Below the pieces are notes generated by a model. The model had not been told where the DNA came from. It saw nothing but the letters and a program-made list of their open reading frames with translations, and searched no databases. DNA of 64,000 nt. Source: an uncultured Verrucomicrobiales bacterium (GTDB taxonomy: Bacteria; Verrucomicrobiota; Verrucomicrobiia; Verrucomicrobiales; Akkermansiaceae). The position numbers were made by a program, and so were the translations under genes. This document shows, in pieces, positions 17,546-26,400 of this stretch (position 1 is the stretch's first letter; every line of letters starts with the position of its first letter). The DNA is taken from NCBI GenBank assembly GCA_937916135.1, contig CALFTQ010000015.1, positions 1 through 64,000 of the forward strand, given 5' to 3'.

Positions 17546-17800
17546 ATGGAAATGCACCGTTACATTACCCGCTACAATGGACAGAAAGGAACGCGCAATA
17601 CCTTCTGCGGCTGGCGTTTATGTATTACTCGCAGGAAGGAGACGTACGTTCGTTATTTCACAGATCGTGAGCATGAAAGTTCCGATGCATCTCTGGCGGC
17701 CGCATTGGCGACCCGGGACGCCATGCTGAATGATCTGGCCAATGGAGAGAACTTTGTCTCCGTCTGCGCCCGTTATCGCAAAGGAAAGAAAAAGGCCTGA
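17546..17800 (+). CDS. Small basic protein, AP2-like DNA-binding fold possible
   Basis: An 84-residue basic protein. The central part (GWRLCITRRKETYVRYFTDREHESSDASLAAALATRDAMLNDL, residues ~24-66) follows the layout of short bacterial AP2-like domains: three beta strands with aromatic and basic residues, then an alanine-rich helix ending in a conserved Arg. I recall such stand-alone domains from phage-related and verrucomicrobial genomes. Cysteines are present but no metal-binding pair. It has its own good promoter and lies divergent from the MarR-type gene. If the AP2 assignment is right it binds DNA; otherwise it is an unknown small protein. Confidence 0.7.
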   Translation: MEMHRYITRYNGQKGTRNTFCGWRLCITRRKETYVRYFTDREHESSDASLAAALATRDAMLNDLANGENFVSVCARYRKGKKKA

Positions 17801-17828
17801 TTCCGGGCGAGACGTTGCGTCAAAATTC

Positions 17829-17856
17829 TTGACATGGCGCCGCCCTCTGGTATACT
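17829..17856 (+). promoter_or_regulatory. Promoter of the MarR-RND efflux operon
   Basis: TTGACA, 16-nt spacer, TATACT, about 36 nt before the first start codon. This is close to consensus. Confidence 0.75.
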
Positions 17857-17892
17857 TCTGTCGAGATGTGAAGCATGCTTCCTAACTGACGG

Positions 17893-18366
17893 ATGGTACA
17901 CGATTTTCCCAGAGAGAAACACCCGGCATTCATTATGAAGATGGTGTCGGACCGCGCAGATGCGATATTTGCGCAGAGAGTCGGCACACTGCGGGTAACA
18001 GCCCCGCAGTGTCGCTTGCTTATGTATCTGGAGAGCCGGGGCGGCGCCGGAGTATCGCAGCGGGATATAGAGCATTATCTTGGGGTGAGCCACACCACGG
18101 TGAAGGGGCTTTTGCAGCGGCTGGAAGAGAAGGGGTATGTGCGCACCGCATTTGACAGCAGTGACCGCCGGGTGAAGCATGCCTACCTGACGGAAGAATT
18201 TTACCGCATGCACGCGCAGGCGCGGGAAGCGATGCGCGGCTTTGAAGAGCAGCTGATGAGCGGCTTCAGCGCAGCGGAGACAGAGCAGCTGCGCAGCATG
18301 CTTGAACGGATTTACCGCAACACTTTAACCACGGAGCCGCCGGCTCCGTTAACTGAACATCAATGA
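17893..18366 (+). CDS. MarR-family regulator of the RND efflux operon
   Basis: A 157-residue winged-helix regulator. The helix-turn-helix is GVSQRDIEHYLGVSHTTVKGLLQRLEEKGYVRT (residues ~53-85), followed by the wing AFDSSDRRVKHAYLT with the D-R-R signature. It overlaps the next start by 4 nt (ATGA), so it is translationally coupled to the membrane-fusion gene. First-gene position and coupling indicate it is the local, probably autoregulated, repressor of the pump, released by a drug or metabolite as is common in this family. The ligand cannot be read from the sequence. Confidence 0.92.
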   Translation: MVHDFPREKHPAFIMKMVSDRADAIFAQRVGTLRVTAPQCRLLMYLESRGGAGVSQRDIEHYLGVSHTTVKGLLQRLEEKGYVRTAFDSSDRRVKHAYLTEEFYRMHAQAREAMRGFEEQLMSGFSAAETEQLRSMLERIYRNTLTTEPPAPLTEHQ

Positions 18367-19727
18367 AAGCAAGCAACATAGTAATGATAGCCCTCGGCGG
18401 GCTGGTGGCATGCACCACTCTGGTAGCATGCAAGGATAAAGCAGGGGCCCAGACAGCCCGGCAGGGAATGGCCCCCATCAATGTGACCGTGATGCCGCTG
18501 CAGAAGCGCACAGTGGACCTGACTTCCACCTGGTTCGGGCACCTGCGCGGCGTGGACCAGGCTGATATCCGCCCTGAGGTATCCGGCAAGCTGCTGGAGC
18601 AGGTGTACTGGCACGGCTCCCTGTGCGAGAAGGACGAGGTGCTCTTCCGCATCGACCCCTCCAACTATCAGGCCGCGTATGACCAGGCTCTGGCGAATGT
18701 GGCCGCCGCCAAAGCGGGGGTGTTGCAGGCGCAGGTGGCAGATGAGCAGGCGCAGAAAGACCTGGAGCGATTCTCAGCCCTTGTGGAGAGCGGCTCTGTT
18801 TCTGAAAAGCAATTTACGGATGCGCAGCATGCCAAGCGCCGCTGCGAGGCAGCCCTGGCCATGGCGAAAGCCCAGGTAGCCCAGGCTGAGGCCGCTACGC
18901 AGATGGCGAAGCTGAACCTGGACCGCTGCACCATCCGCGCACCGTTCAAGGGGCTGGCCACCAAGTCCAACGTGAGCGTGGGTGATTTTGTGGCCGCCGG
19001 GCAGGTGGTGATGACCCGCATGTCCTCCATCGACCCCATCCGCGTGGATTTCTCGGTGCCCGCCCGCCAGATGAACCAGCAGGCGCAGGGGGAGGAATAC
19101 TATGACCTGCCGGACAAGATGAGCCCGGTGAAGGAATTTGACCTCATTCTGGAGGATGGCAGCGTGTTTGAACACAAGGGTACGGTGCACGCTGTGGACA
19201 GCGAAATCAGCCAGTCCACCGGCACGGTCAAGTTTGTGGGCTATGTGCCGAACCCGCAGCTGAAGCTGCGCACCGGTGCCGCCGTGCGAGTGAGCGCCAG
19301 AACCGGTGAAATCAAGGATGCTCTGCTGGTGCCGGCCCGCGCGCTCATTTCCTCCATGAACCACCGCTTCATCTATGTGGTGGCACCGGATAACACCCCG
19401 CTGGGTATTGATGTGAAGCTGGGCAAGGAACTGGTGCTGGATATGCCGAATGGCGATGGTACCGTGGTCCCCATGCTCATGCAGGTGGTGACCGGCACGG
19501 TCAAGCCCATTGCCGAGACCCTGAAGGAAGCCGGTATCGAGAACGTGGAAGATGCCCAGGTTATCGTGGGCGGCGGTCAGATGGCGGCCCAGTATGCCCT
19601 GGCCAACGCCGGCATGCGCAAGGCCGGTGCCCAAGGCGGGTTCGGCACCGTGGTGCCCCAGCCCTTCATCTACGAGAAGCCTACCACCACCGTGGAATCC
19701 GTGACCACGGATAACGACGCAGAATAA
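18363..19727 (+). CDS. RND efflux periplasmic adaptor (membrane-fusion protein)
   Basis: Links the inner-membrane RND pump to the outer-membrane channel. The 454-residue protein starts with a lipoprotein-type signal (hydrophobic core, then LVAC before KDK, Cys at about residue 23). Next come a beta-barrel/lipoyl half (VDLTSTWFGHLRGVDQADIRPEVSGKL), a long coiled-coil hairpin (~residues 100-185, rich in Ala, Gln and Glu) and the second lipoyl half (LDRCTIRAPFKGLATKSNVSVGDFV). The C-terminal membrane-proximal domain is longer than in AcrA and ends in a Pro/Thr-rich tail. It overlaps the regulator gene and is 8 nt from the pump gene. Confidence 0.95.
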   Translation: MKASNIVMIALGGLVACTTLVACKDKAGAQTARQGMAPINVTVMPLQKRTVDLTSTWFGHLRGVDQADIRPEVSGKLLEQVYWHGSLCEKDEVLFRIDPSNYQAAYDQALANVAAAKAGVLQAQVADEQAQKDLERFSALVESGSVSEKQFTDAQHAKRRCEAALAMAKAQVAQAEAATQMAKLNLDRCTIRAPFKGLATKSNVSVGDFVAAGQVVMTRMSSIDPIRVDFSVPARQMNQQAQGEEYYDLPDKMSPVKEFDLILEDGSVFEHKGTVHAVDSEISQSTGTVKFVGYVPNPQLKLRTGAAVRVSARTGEIKDALLVPARALISSMNHRFIYVVAPDNTPLGIDVKLGKELVLDMPNGDGTVVPMLMQVVTGTVKPIAETLKEAGIENVEDAQVIVGGGQMAAQYALANAGMRKAGAQGGFGTVVPQPFIYEKPTTTVESVTTDNDAE

Positions 19728-19735
19728 CCCCCGCC

Positions 19736-22700
19736 ATGAGTCCGTTTTTCATTAAACATCCCGTTATCGCCACGGTGATTGCCGTGGTGACGACGCTGCT
19801 GGGCCTGGTGTGCCTCATGAATCTCCCGATTTCGCAGTACCCGGAGATTACGCCGCGCACCATCCAGCTCATGGCCATGTTCCCCGGTGCGGATGCCCAG
19901 GCGGTGGCAGACTCCGTGGGTACGCCGCTGGAGCGTGAAATTTCCGGTGTGCAGGGCATGGACTACATGACCTCCGTTTCCTCGAATAACGGTGTGTATT
20001 CCCTTCAGGTGGTGTTCAACCCGGACACCGACCCCGACCTGGACCAGGTGTTCACCAACATGCGCTATGGCCAGGCTCAGTCCCAGGTGCCTACCGAGGT
20101 GATCAACTCCGGCGTGACTATCCGCCAGCAGCCCGGTCTGCCCCTTATCATTTATTCGCTTACCTCTCCGGACGGCAGCTACAGCTCTGTGGACCTGGCC
20201 AACTACGCCCAGGTGAAGATGGTGGATGAGCTGAAGCGCGTGGAAGGTGTGGGCGAGGTGACGGTGTACGGTGCCGGTCGTTATGCAATCCGCATCTGGC
20301 TGGATACGAATATCATGACCCACTACAACATCTCCATTGCGGAGGTGCGTGCCGCAATCGCTGCGCAGAATACCACCAACCCCGGTGGCAAGGTGGGTGC
20401 CGACCCCGTGCCCGATGGCCAGGAAAAGACCATTTCCATCCGCACCCAGGGGCGCCTGAGCTCGCCCGAGCAGTTCGAGGAGATTATCGTGCGCCAGGTG
20501 GGGGATGAGATTATCTACCTGAAGGATATTGCCAAGGTGGAGCTGGGCTCTTCCAACTATTCTGCCACAGGCCGCCTGAACCGCCAGGTTTCTGCAGCTG
20601 TGGTGATATTCCAGACCCCCGGTTCCAATGCCATTGCCACGGTGGACCGCTTGCGCAAGACCTTCGAGAAGCAGGCCGCCATCATGCCCCAGGGTATCAA
20701 CGGCAAGGTCTCGCTGGATACGACCACCGCTGTGCGCTACTCGATTGATGAAATCAAACGCACCTTCATCGAAGCTGTGGTGCTGGTGGCCCTGGTGGTG
20801 TTCATGTTCCTGCAGAATTTCCGCGCCACGCTCATTCCGCTCATTGCGGTGCCGGTGTCGCTCATTTCCACATTCTGTGTGTTCCCTCTGCTGGGCTTCT
20901 CGCTTAATACCATCTCCCTGCTGGGTATGGTGCTGGCTATCGGCCTGGTGGTGGACGACGCCATCGTGGTGGTGGAAGCTGTGCAGCACCACATCGACAA
21001 GGGGCTCAACCCGCGCATGGCTTCCTTTGCGGCCATGCAGGAGGTGAGTGGCCCGGTTATCGCCATTGCCCTGGTGCTGGCGGCCGTGTTCCTGCCCTCG
21101 CTCCTGCTGGAGGGTATCACCGGCACTCTGTTCAAGCAGTTTGCCATCACCATCGCCGTGTCCATGCTGATTTCGGCATTCAACGCCCTCACGCTCTCGC
21201 CGGCGCTGTGCGCCCTCATGCTCAAGCCGACCCGGCAGCAGCGCAGCATTTTCCGCCCCTTCTATAATCTGTTCAACAAGTGCTATGACTGCACCGCGAA
21301 CGTGTATGTGAAAATCTGCGGCGGGCTCTGCCGCAAGCTCATTATCTCCATGCCGTTGCTGTTGCTCTTCTGGGTGGCCATTGTGCCCATGTCGAAGATG
21401 GTGCCCAAGGCCTTCCTGCCGGATGAAGACCAGGGTTTCCTGCTGGCGGCTCTGGTGATGAAACCGGATACCTCCATGCAGGTGGCATACTCGGAGAATA
21501 AGAAATTCGAGAATGCTCTCTCTGACCCTGCGGTGAAGAACCTGACCACCGTGGTGGGTATCAACATCCTGAACAGCGTGCAGACCCCCGGTGCCTGTAT
21601 CGCCTTCATTGAGCTGAAGGACTGGAAGGACCGCCCTGAGACCGCTGCCGAGGTGCAGAAGCGCATCCAGGGCCGCCTGCATGCCGCTGCGCTGGACGGC
21701 ATGGCCATGGTGCTCATGCCCCCGGCTATCCCCGGCGTGGGCACGGCCAATGGTGTGACCATGGTGCTCAATGACCTGGAAGGCCAGGGCGTGCCATTCC
21801 TGCGTGAGCAGGTGCTCCGCTTCGAGGAGGCCGCCCGCAAACGCCCGGAGGTGGCCATGTGCATGGACATGATGATGGCCGATACTCCGCAGAAGTTTGT
21901 GGAGCTGGATAAGGAGAAGTGCAAGTTCCACCGCGTTGAGATTGCCGCGGCCAACAACCTGCTGGCTACTTACAACGGCTCTGCCTTCGTGAACTTCTTC
22001 AACGCCTTCGGCCAGCAGTGGCAGGTCTACATGCAGGCCCAGGGGGCCGACCGCGTGAGTCTGGACAAGATGGACGGCTTCTTCGTGACCAACCAGGACG
22101 GCGAGCGCGTGCCGCTCTCGGCGCTGGTGAATATCAAGGATATTGCCGATACCGAGTTCGTGATGCACCACAATATCTACAACTCCGCCAAGCTGAATGT
22201 GATGCCGCGCCCCGGCTTCTCCACCCAGCAGCTCATGGAGGCCATGGAGGCCGTGTATGCCGAAACCATGGACCCCTCCAAGGTGGGCATGGATTACCAG
22301 GATATGTCCTTCCAGGAGAACAAGGTGCGCAACAGCACCGGCCTGGCCACCATCTTCGCCATGTCCTCGGTGTTCGCCTTCCTCATTCTGGTGGCCCTTT
22401 ATGAGAAGTGGACCCTGCCCATCTCAGTGTTCCTCACTGTGCCTGTCGCAGTGCTGGGTGCCTATGCCGGTCTGTACTGGATGGGGCTGGAGCTGAACCT
22501 GTATGCCCAGGTGGGGCTGGTGATGCTGGTGGGTCTGGCGGCCAAGAACGCCATTCTCATCGTGGAGTTTGCCAACCTCGAAATGGAGCGCGGCAAGGAC
22601 CTGCTCGCCGCCACGCTCTCCGCCGCCCGCCTGCGTTTGCGCCCCATTCTGATGACCTCTCTGGCCTTTATCCTGGGTTGCGTGCCGCTTATGCTGGCCA

Positions 22701-22912
22701 GCGGCTCCGGTGCGCTTGCCCGCTGCTCCATCGGTACCGTGGTGGTGATCGGCATGACCGTGGCCACGGTGGTGGGTGTGTTCCTCATCCCCTGTTCGTA
22801 TGTGTTCATCATGCGCCTCTTCCGCATCAAGTTCAAGCTTGCCACGCTGGGTGAGGATCCGGATGAAGTCGGTGCCCGCGAATACCTGGCCGCTCATAAG
22901 GATGATGAATAA
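19736..22912 (+). CDS. RND multidrug efflux pump, HAE-1 family
   Basis: Inner-membrane proton-driven transporter of 1058 residues, the normal AcrB/MexB length. It has the N-terminal start FFIKHPVIATVIAVV, twelve predicted membrane segments and two large periplasmic loops. The proton-relay acids Asp407 and Asp408 (GLVVDDAIVVVE) and the partner Lys937 (LAAKNAILIVEF) are intact and at almost AcrB numbering, so it should be functional. HAE-1 pumps export hydrophobic or amphiphilic compounds; in a gut bacterium bile salts are a plausible substrate, but that is inference. Middle gene of marR-adaptor-pump-channel. Confidence 0.97.
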   Translation: MSPFFIKHPVIATVIAVVTTLLGLVCLMNLPISQYPEITPRTIQLMAMFPGADAQAVADSVGTPLEREISGVQGMDYMTSVSSNNGVYSLQVVFNPDTDPDLDQVFTNMRYGQAQSQVPTEVINSGVTIRQQPGLPLIIYSLTSPDGSYSSVDLANYAQVKMVDELKRVEGVGEVTVYGAGRYAIRIWLDTNIMTHYNISIAEVRAAIAAQNTTNPGGKVGADPVPDGQEKTISIRTQGRLSSPEQFEEIIVRQVGDEIIYLKDIAKVELGSSNYSATGRLNRQVSAAVVIFQTPGSNAIATVDRLRKTFEKQAAIMPQGINGKVSLDTTTAVRYSIDEIKRTFIEAVVLVALVVFMFLQNFRATLIPLIAVPVSLISTFCVFPLLGFSLNTISLLGMVLAIGLVVDDAIVVVEAVQHHIDKGLNPRMASFAAMQEVSGPVIAIALVLAAVFLPSLLLEGITGTLFKQFAITIAVSMLISAFNALTLSPALCALMLKPTRQQRSIFRPFYNLFNKCYDCTANVYVKICGGLCRKLIISMPLLLLFWVAIVPMSKMVPKAFLPDEDQGFLLAALVMKPDTSMQVAYSENKKFENALSDPAVKNLTTVVGINILNSVQTPGACIAFIELKDWKDRPETAAEVQKRIQGRLHAAALDGMAMVLMPPAIPGVGTANGVTMVLNDLEGQGVPFLREQVLRFEEAARKRPEVAMCMDMMMADTPQKFVELDKEKCKFHRVEIAAANNLLATYNGSAFVNFFNAFGQQWQVYMQAQGADRVSLDKMDGFFVTNQDGERVPLSALVNIKDIADTEFVMHHNIYNSAKLNVMPRPGFSTQQLMEAMEAVYAETMDPSKVGMDYQDMSFQENKVRNSTGLATIFAMSSVFAFLILVALYEKWTLPISVFLTVPVAVLGAYAGLYWMGLELNLYAQVGLVMLVGLAAKNAILIVEFANLEMERGKDLLAATLSAARLRLRPILMTSLAFILGCVPLMLASGSGALARCSIGTVVVIGMTVATVVGVFLIPCSYVFIMRLFRIKFKLATLGEDPDEVGAREYLAAHKDDE

Positions 22913-22926
22913 CAAAAGAAAAACAC

Positions 22927-22957
22927 TTGACAATATCAACCAAATCGATATTATACA
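22927..22957 (+). promoter_or_regulatory. Possible internal promoter before the outer-membrane channel gene
   Basis: TTGACA with TATACA 19 nt downstream (or TATTAT at 16 nt). With TATACA the start codon follows after 6 nt, as in several other promoters here. It could give the channel gene separate, leaderless expression. Confidence 0.4.
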
Positions 22958-22963
22958 ATCAAC

Positions 22964-24352
22964 ATGAAACGTACTTTAATTCTCAGCCTTGCAGGAGTGG
23001 CCGGTTTTGTGGCGTCCTGCACCTTCGGCCCCATGTGGTCCACGCCTGAGATGCCCGTTCCCGCCGAGTTCCGCGGTGTGGGCGTGGCCGGCAGCACCAT
23101 GGCAGATTTACCCTGGCAGCAGGTGCTCAAGGATGATAACCTTCAGAAGCTGCTGGATGATGTCTTTACCAGCAACCGCAGCCTGGAGGCCATGCTGCAC
23201 AACGTGAACTCCGCCAAGCGCTATATCACGATTGCCCGTGCTCCGCTCTTCCCGTCCATCGGCTATCTGGCCCAGGGCAGCCAGGGCGCCAGCTCCCCGG
23301 CCACGGTGGCCACGGCAGACGAGCACAAGATTCCCGGAGCTGCTGGTCTGAGTGCCTCCTGGGAGCTTGACCTCTGGGGCAAGACCCGCAAGGGCGTGGA
23401 GAGTGCCGAGGCTCAGGCCCTGGCCGCAGAGGAAAGCCTGAACAGCATGCGCATCTCCCTCATGAAGCAGGTGGCGAATGGCTACCTCCGCCTCATCATG
23501 CTGGACGAGCAGCTCAAGATTGCGCACGATGCCGTGGCCTCCTATCGCGAATCGCTCACCCTCTTCGAAAATCAGCTCGAGGGGGGCGTGGCTGACCGCC
23601 TGCAGACAGCTTCTGCTCAGGCCGCTCTTTCCGCAGCCGAGGCTCAGATCCCGAACCTGGAGATGCAGATTGCCGAGATGGAAAACACGCTTTCCGTGCT
23701 TGCGGGGCGGGCCCCCGGCCCCATTGCCCGCGGCGGTAACATGATGGCCTTTGCCAATGCCAGCGGCGTGGCTGCCGGTATTCCGGCAGATGTGATTGCC
23801 CGCCGCCCGGATATCCGCGCGGCTGAGCAGGATCTGCGCGCAGCCAATGCGGAAATCGGTGTGGCCATTGCCAGCTATTTCCCCAGCATCAGCCTTACCG
23901 GGCTGGCCGGTATTGCCACCCCCGACCTGCGCCACGGCATGGCCCGCGGTGATGATGGCTGGGGTATCGGCGCCAACCTGACCGGCCCGCTGTTCAACGC
24001 CGGCCAGCTGCGTGCCAATGAGCAGGCGAAGCGCGATGCCTTCCTGGCCGCCAAGGCTGATTATGAGCAGACCGTGCTTTCTGCCCTGGCTGAAATCTCC
24101 ACCACCCTGGTGCAGCGCACCAAGCTGCGCGACATCATGAAGAAGCAGGAGCAGGCCGTGGCCGCCTACCAGGAAAGTGTGAAGCTCTCCAAGGCCCGCT
24201 ATGCGCAGGGCCTGGCCAGCTACTACGAAGTGCTCACGGCCCAGCAGGGCCTCTTCCCCGCGCAGACCCAGCTGGCCGCTTACCGCTACCAGTACGCTGC
24301 CTGCGTGCCCACCCTCTACACCCAGCTGGGTGGTGGTTGGAAGACTAAGTAA
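22964..24352 (+). CDS. Outer-membrane efflux channel, OprM/NodT family lipoprotein
   Basis: TolC-type outer-membrane factor completing the tripartite pump. The 462-residue length is typical. The N-terminus is a lipoprotein signal with lipobox VASC (Cys19), then TFGPMWSTPEMPVP. The family's internal duplication is visible: two long helical stretches (~residues 130-230 and ~310-420, rich in Ala, Gln, Glu and Lys) and the conserved IPADVIARRPDIRAAEQDLRAANAEIGVA segment. A 51-nt gap with a possible promoter separates it from the pump gene. A strong terminator follows directly. Confidence 0.95.
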   Translation: MKRTLILSLAGVAGFVASCTFGPMWSTPEMPVPAEFRGVGVAGSTMADLPWQQVLKDDNLQKLLDDVFTSNRSLEAMLHNVNSAKRYITIARAPLFPSIGYLAQGSQGASSPATVATADEHKIPGAAGLSASWELDLWGKTRKGVESAEAQALAAEESLNSMRISLMKQVANGYLRLIMLDEQLKIAHDAVASYRESLTLFENQLEGGVADRLQTASAQAALSAAEAQIPNLEMQIAEMENTLSVLAGRAPGPIARGGNMMAFANASGVAAGIPADVIARRPDIRAAEQDLRAANAEIGVAIASYFPSISLTGLAGIATPDLRHGMARGDDGWGIGANLTGPLFNAGQLRANEQAKRDAFLAAKADYEQTVLSALAEISTTLVQRTKLRDIMKKQEQAVAAYQESVKLSKARYAQGLASYYEVLTAQQGLFPAQTQLAAYRYQYAACVPTLYTQLGGGWKTK

Positions 24353-24374
24353 ACTCTTCCCATACCAATTCCTA

Positions 24375-25412
24375 TCAGGAGCCGGTGGAAATCACACCGG
24401 CTCTTTTGCTCTCATTCCAGAAGCTTACGGCCTTGCTCCGCAGGGTGGGTGAAACATATCGGCTTCGCAGCAGGCTTACATCGCGGTGCCCCATTTCTAA
24501 TTGTAGTTGTGGTAAGTTTCTGAAATAGGCAGCATGATAGCTGGCAAATGTGTGGCGGCATATATCGGGCACCCAGTGAGTGAATCCCGCTGCTTGTCGT
24601 AGAGCTTTCCATCGTTGCTGCCAGTTTGTGGGAATCCGGCAATCTTTTTTTCGGAGCCCTTGCATGCAGCGCAATGGAACGATGCGGCCCCCGCCGGTCT
24701 TGCTGACCTGCGGCCGGATGATAATCTGTCTTTCTTCCCAGCACACATCCTCAGCCCGTAGCCTTTCTACTTCTGCCGGGCGTATTCCTGCATACAGAAG
24801 CAACCTGACAGAAAACCGCATATCCCGGAATGCCGGCTTGTTTGCAGTGCTCAGCAGCTGCCGAATCTCCTGCTCGTTCAAGGGTTCTTTCCGCTGTTCT
24901 TGTGCCTTGGGTACTTCAATACGCCTTACCGGGTTTGCATCGCACCACTCCTGGCGCATACCGTGGCTGAAAATACTGCTGAGTACGGCTCTCCCCTTTA
25001 TGTAGCTGCTCCGGCTGCTTCCGAACGCCTCCTGTAGTATCCTTCTGCATTCGCGTGCCGTTATTGCCCTCAGCGGCAGATCGGCGGCTCCTTTTGCTTT
25101 CAGAATTCTGCGTACATAGTGCCGTAAATCCCGCAGAGTCACAGGCCGCAAGCCTGCCCTGGCTTCCACGCTGCTCCATGCGGCCTTCTCCAGCGTCACC
25201 GTTTGCCTTTCTGCCTTCACAACCGTAATCCCGGCACGAAGCGTTCGCCTGAGTAGCCGTATGGCTCCGATCCGGTCAAGTCCTCTAACCATTTCATTCA
25301 GCTCTTCTATCCCCTCCTGAATTAGTCGTACCGCATCGCTTTCGCGTAGGGTTACTCCGGGAAACTCTGTTTTATTGCCTTTGGTATTTTTCTTTATTCT
25401 TTCTGTTTTCAT
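24375..25412 (-). CDS. Tyrosine recombinase / integrase
   Basis: A 345-residue site-specific recombinase. A SAM-like core-binding domain occupies residues ~90-165 (TLRDLRHYVRRILKAKG, SYIKGRAVLSSIFSHG) and the catalytic domain ~175-330. Catalytic residues: Arg in YAGIRPAEVERL, Lys in SKTGGGR, Arg in DICRHTFASYH, His in EMGHRDVS and nucleophile Tyr in RSRYVSP. The first His of the usual HxLRH box is replaced by Asp (PDICRH), which I recall from related integrases, so this need not inactivate it. The gene faces away from the accessory cluster and marks its left edge. I found no matching attachment site at the far end, so the cluster's mobility is inferred only from this neighbour. Confidence 0.92.
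   Translation of the reverse strand: MKTERIKKNTKGNKTEFPGVTLRESDAVRLIQEGIEELNEMVRGLDRIGAIRLLRRTLRAGITVVKAERQTVTLEKAAWSSVEARAGLRPVTLRDLRHYVRRILKAKGAADLPLRAITARECRRILQEAFGSSRSSYIKGRAVLSSIFSHGMRQEWCDANPVRRIEVPKAQEQRKEPLNEQEIRQLLSTANKPAFRDMRFSVRLLLYAGIRPAEVERLRAEDVCWEERQIIIRPQVSKTGGGRIVPLRCMQGLRKKDCRIPTNWQQRWKALRQAAGFTHWVPDICRHTFASYHAAYFRNLPQLQLEMGHRDVSLLRSRYVSPTLRSKAVSFWNESKRAGVISTGS
24379..24403 (+). terminator. Terminator of the efflux operon
   Basis: A 9-bp stem GAGCCGGTG / CACCGGCTC with a 7-nt loop, followed by TTTTGCT. It overlaps the last codons of the convergent recombinase gene. Confidence 0.8.
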
Positions 25413-25414
25413 CT

Positions 25415-25590
25415 TTGCGAATGATGAGTCAAGATGAAAATACTTAAAATATTACAAATAAGCATCTTTTTTCTTTTCTTTGGTTCATGGTTGCTCCGGA
25501 AACGAAAATGGACTGGTAATGGCCAGGTGTATAATTCACTCATCTATCGGATACCAAAGAATACTCATCATTCGCAATGATGTATCTTGA
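25415..25590. promoter_or_regulatory. Inverted repeat in the divergent recombinase/sigma spacer
   Basis: TTGCGAATGATGAGT at 25415-25429 is repeated in inverse as ACTCATCATTCGCAA at 25563-25577. Next to it TCAAGAT (25428-25434) pairs with ATCTTGA (25584-25590). The two sites sit close to the recombinase start and the sigma-gene start, so a shared operator or recombination site is plausible. Confidence 0.55.
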
Positions 25591-25596
25591 CGGGGC

Positions 25597-26400
25597 GTGG
25601 TGAGTAGTTCGGAAAAAGAAAAGTGTTATGGTCGCAAGCCATCGAAAGTCAAGGTAAACGAGAACGCGTTTTCCTTGAGCGATGGGGAATTGCAGAAACG
25701 CATCCTCGCCGGTGATAAAAAATTGCTGGGTGATTTCCTGATGGGGCCGTGTTATCCTGCCTTTTGTTCATTTTCAAAACGGTTTTATAGTTTGCGGCTG
25801 GAGCCGAATGAGGTCGTGAGTATTGCCTGCAAGCAGCTATTGGCATCAGACATGTATTTGCTGAGAAATTACAACCCGTTGTGTGTAACAGGCAAAACTG
25901 AGGCTGAGGTCGATGAGAAAGAGGAAACGGATGAGGAAAGAAACACTCACGGATTGTGCAGATATGTTATCCGTTGGACGCGCAAGGGCCTTAGTAAGTT
26001 ATTAAGCAAAGAGAATGGAACGGTGGGCTCCGGTATGGGGAAACGATGGGCTGAGGAGGATAATGCCAATCCGGGAGCCGATGGTGCGAAGAATACCACA
26101 AAGCCCCGCCGGAAATTAGTGCAGACGGGCAGGAGTTATTCCAAGGATGATGAGACTCTTGGGCCAAACGCTTTGAACGTGAAAGAATTGCTCAGCGATT
26201 TTAATATGAGTGCGGTGGATTTGAATATCTGCATGAGAAAATTGAATCCGACTGAGCAGAACGTGTTTTATTTGTGTTCGATTTGCGGACATTCCGCCCG
26301 GGTAGCGGCAGAACGACTTAATATGAGTGCCCGTAAGGTATATCAGATTCACGCTGATTGCATTGTTCAATTAGAAAGGTTCCATAAGAATGAGCGATGA
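25597..26400 (+). CDS. ECF-like sigma factor
   Basis: A 267-residue protein resembling RNA polymerase sigma factors of the ECF type. The N-terminus has a region-2-like start (SDGELQKRILAGDKKLLGDFLMG, residues ~28-50), as in ECF proteins that open with a Leu/Ile-Ala-Gly-Asp segment. The C-terminus is a region-4-like helix-turn-helix (LNPTEQNVFYLCSICGHSARVAAERLNMSARKVYQIHADCIVQLERF, ~218-263). A long polar insert separates them, so it is larger and more divergent than usual. The start is GTG 25597 (a second GTG follows directly); no ATG is near. It overlaps the zinc-finger anti-sigma candidate by 11 nt and heads the cluster, so it probably drives the downstream genes. Confidence 0.72.
   Translation: MVSSSEKEKCYGRKPSKVKVNENAFSLSDGELQKRILAGDKKLLGDFLMGPCYPAFCSFSKRFYSLRLEPNEVVSIACKQLLASDMYLLRNYNPLCVTGKTEAEVDEKEETDEERNTHGLCRYVIRWTRKGLSKLLSKENGTVGSGMGKRWAEEDNANPGADGAKNTTKPRRKLVQTGRSYSKDDETLGPNALNVKELLSDFNMSAVDLNICMRKLNPTEQNVFYLCSICGHSARVAAERLNMSARKVYQIHADCIVQLERFHKNER

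Noticed and set aside
19670..22171. 833-codon open frame on the minus strand
   Set aside because: It lies entirely antisense to the RND pump and is His/Gly-rich low-complexity, as expected of a GC-rich shadow frame.
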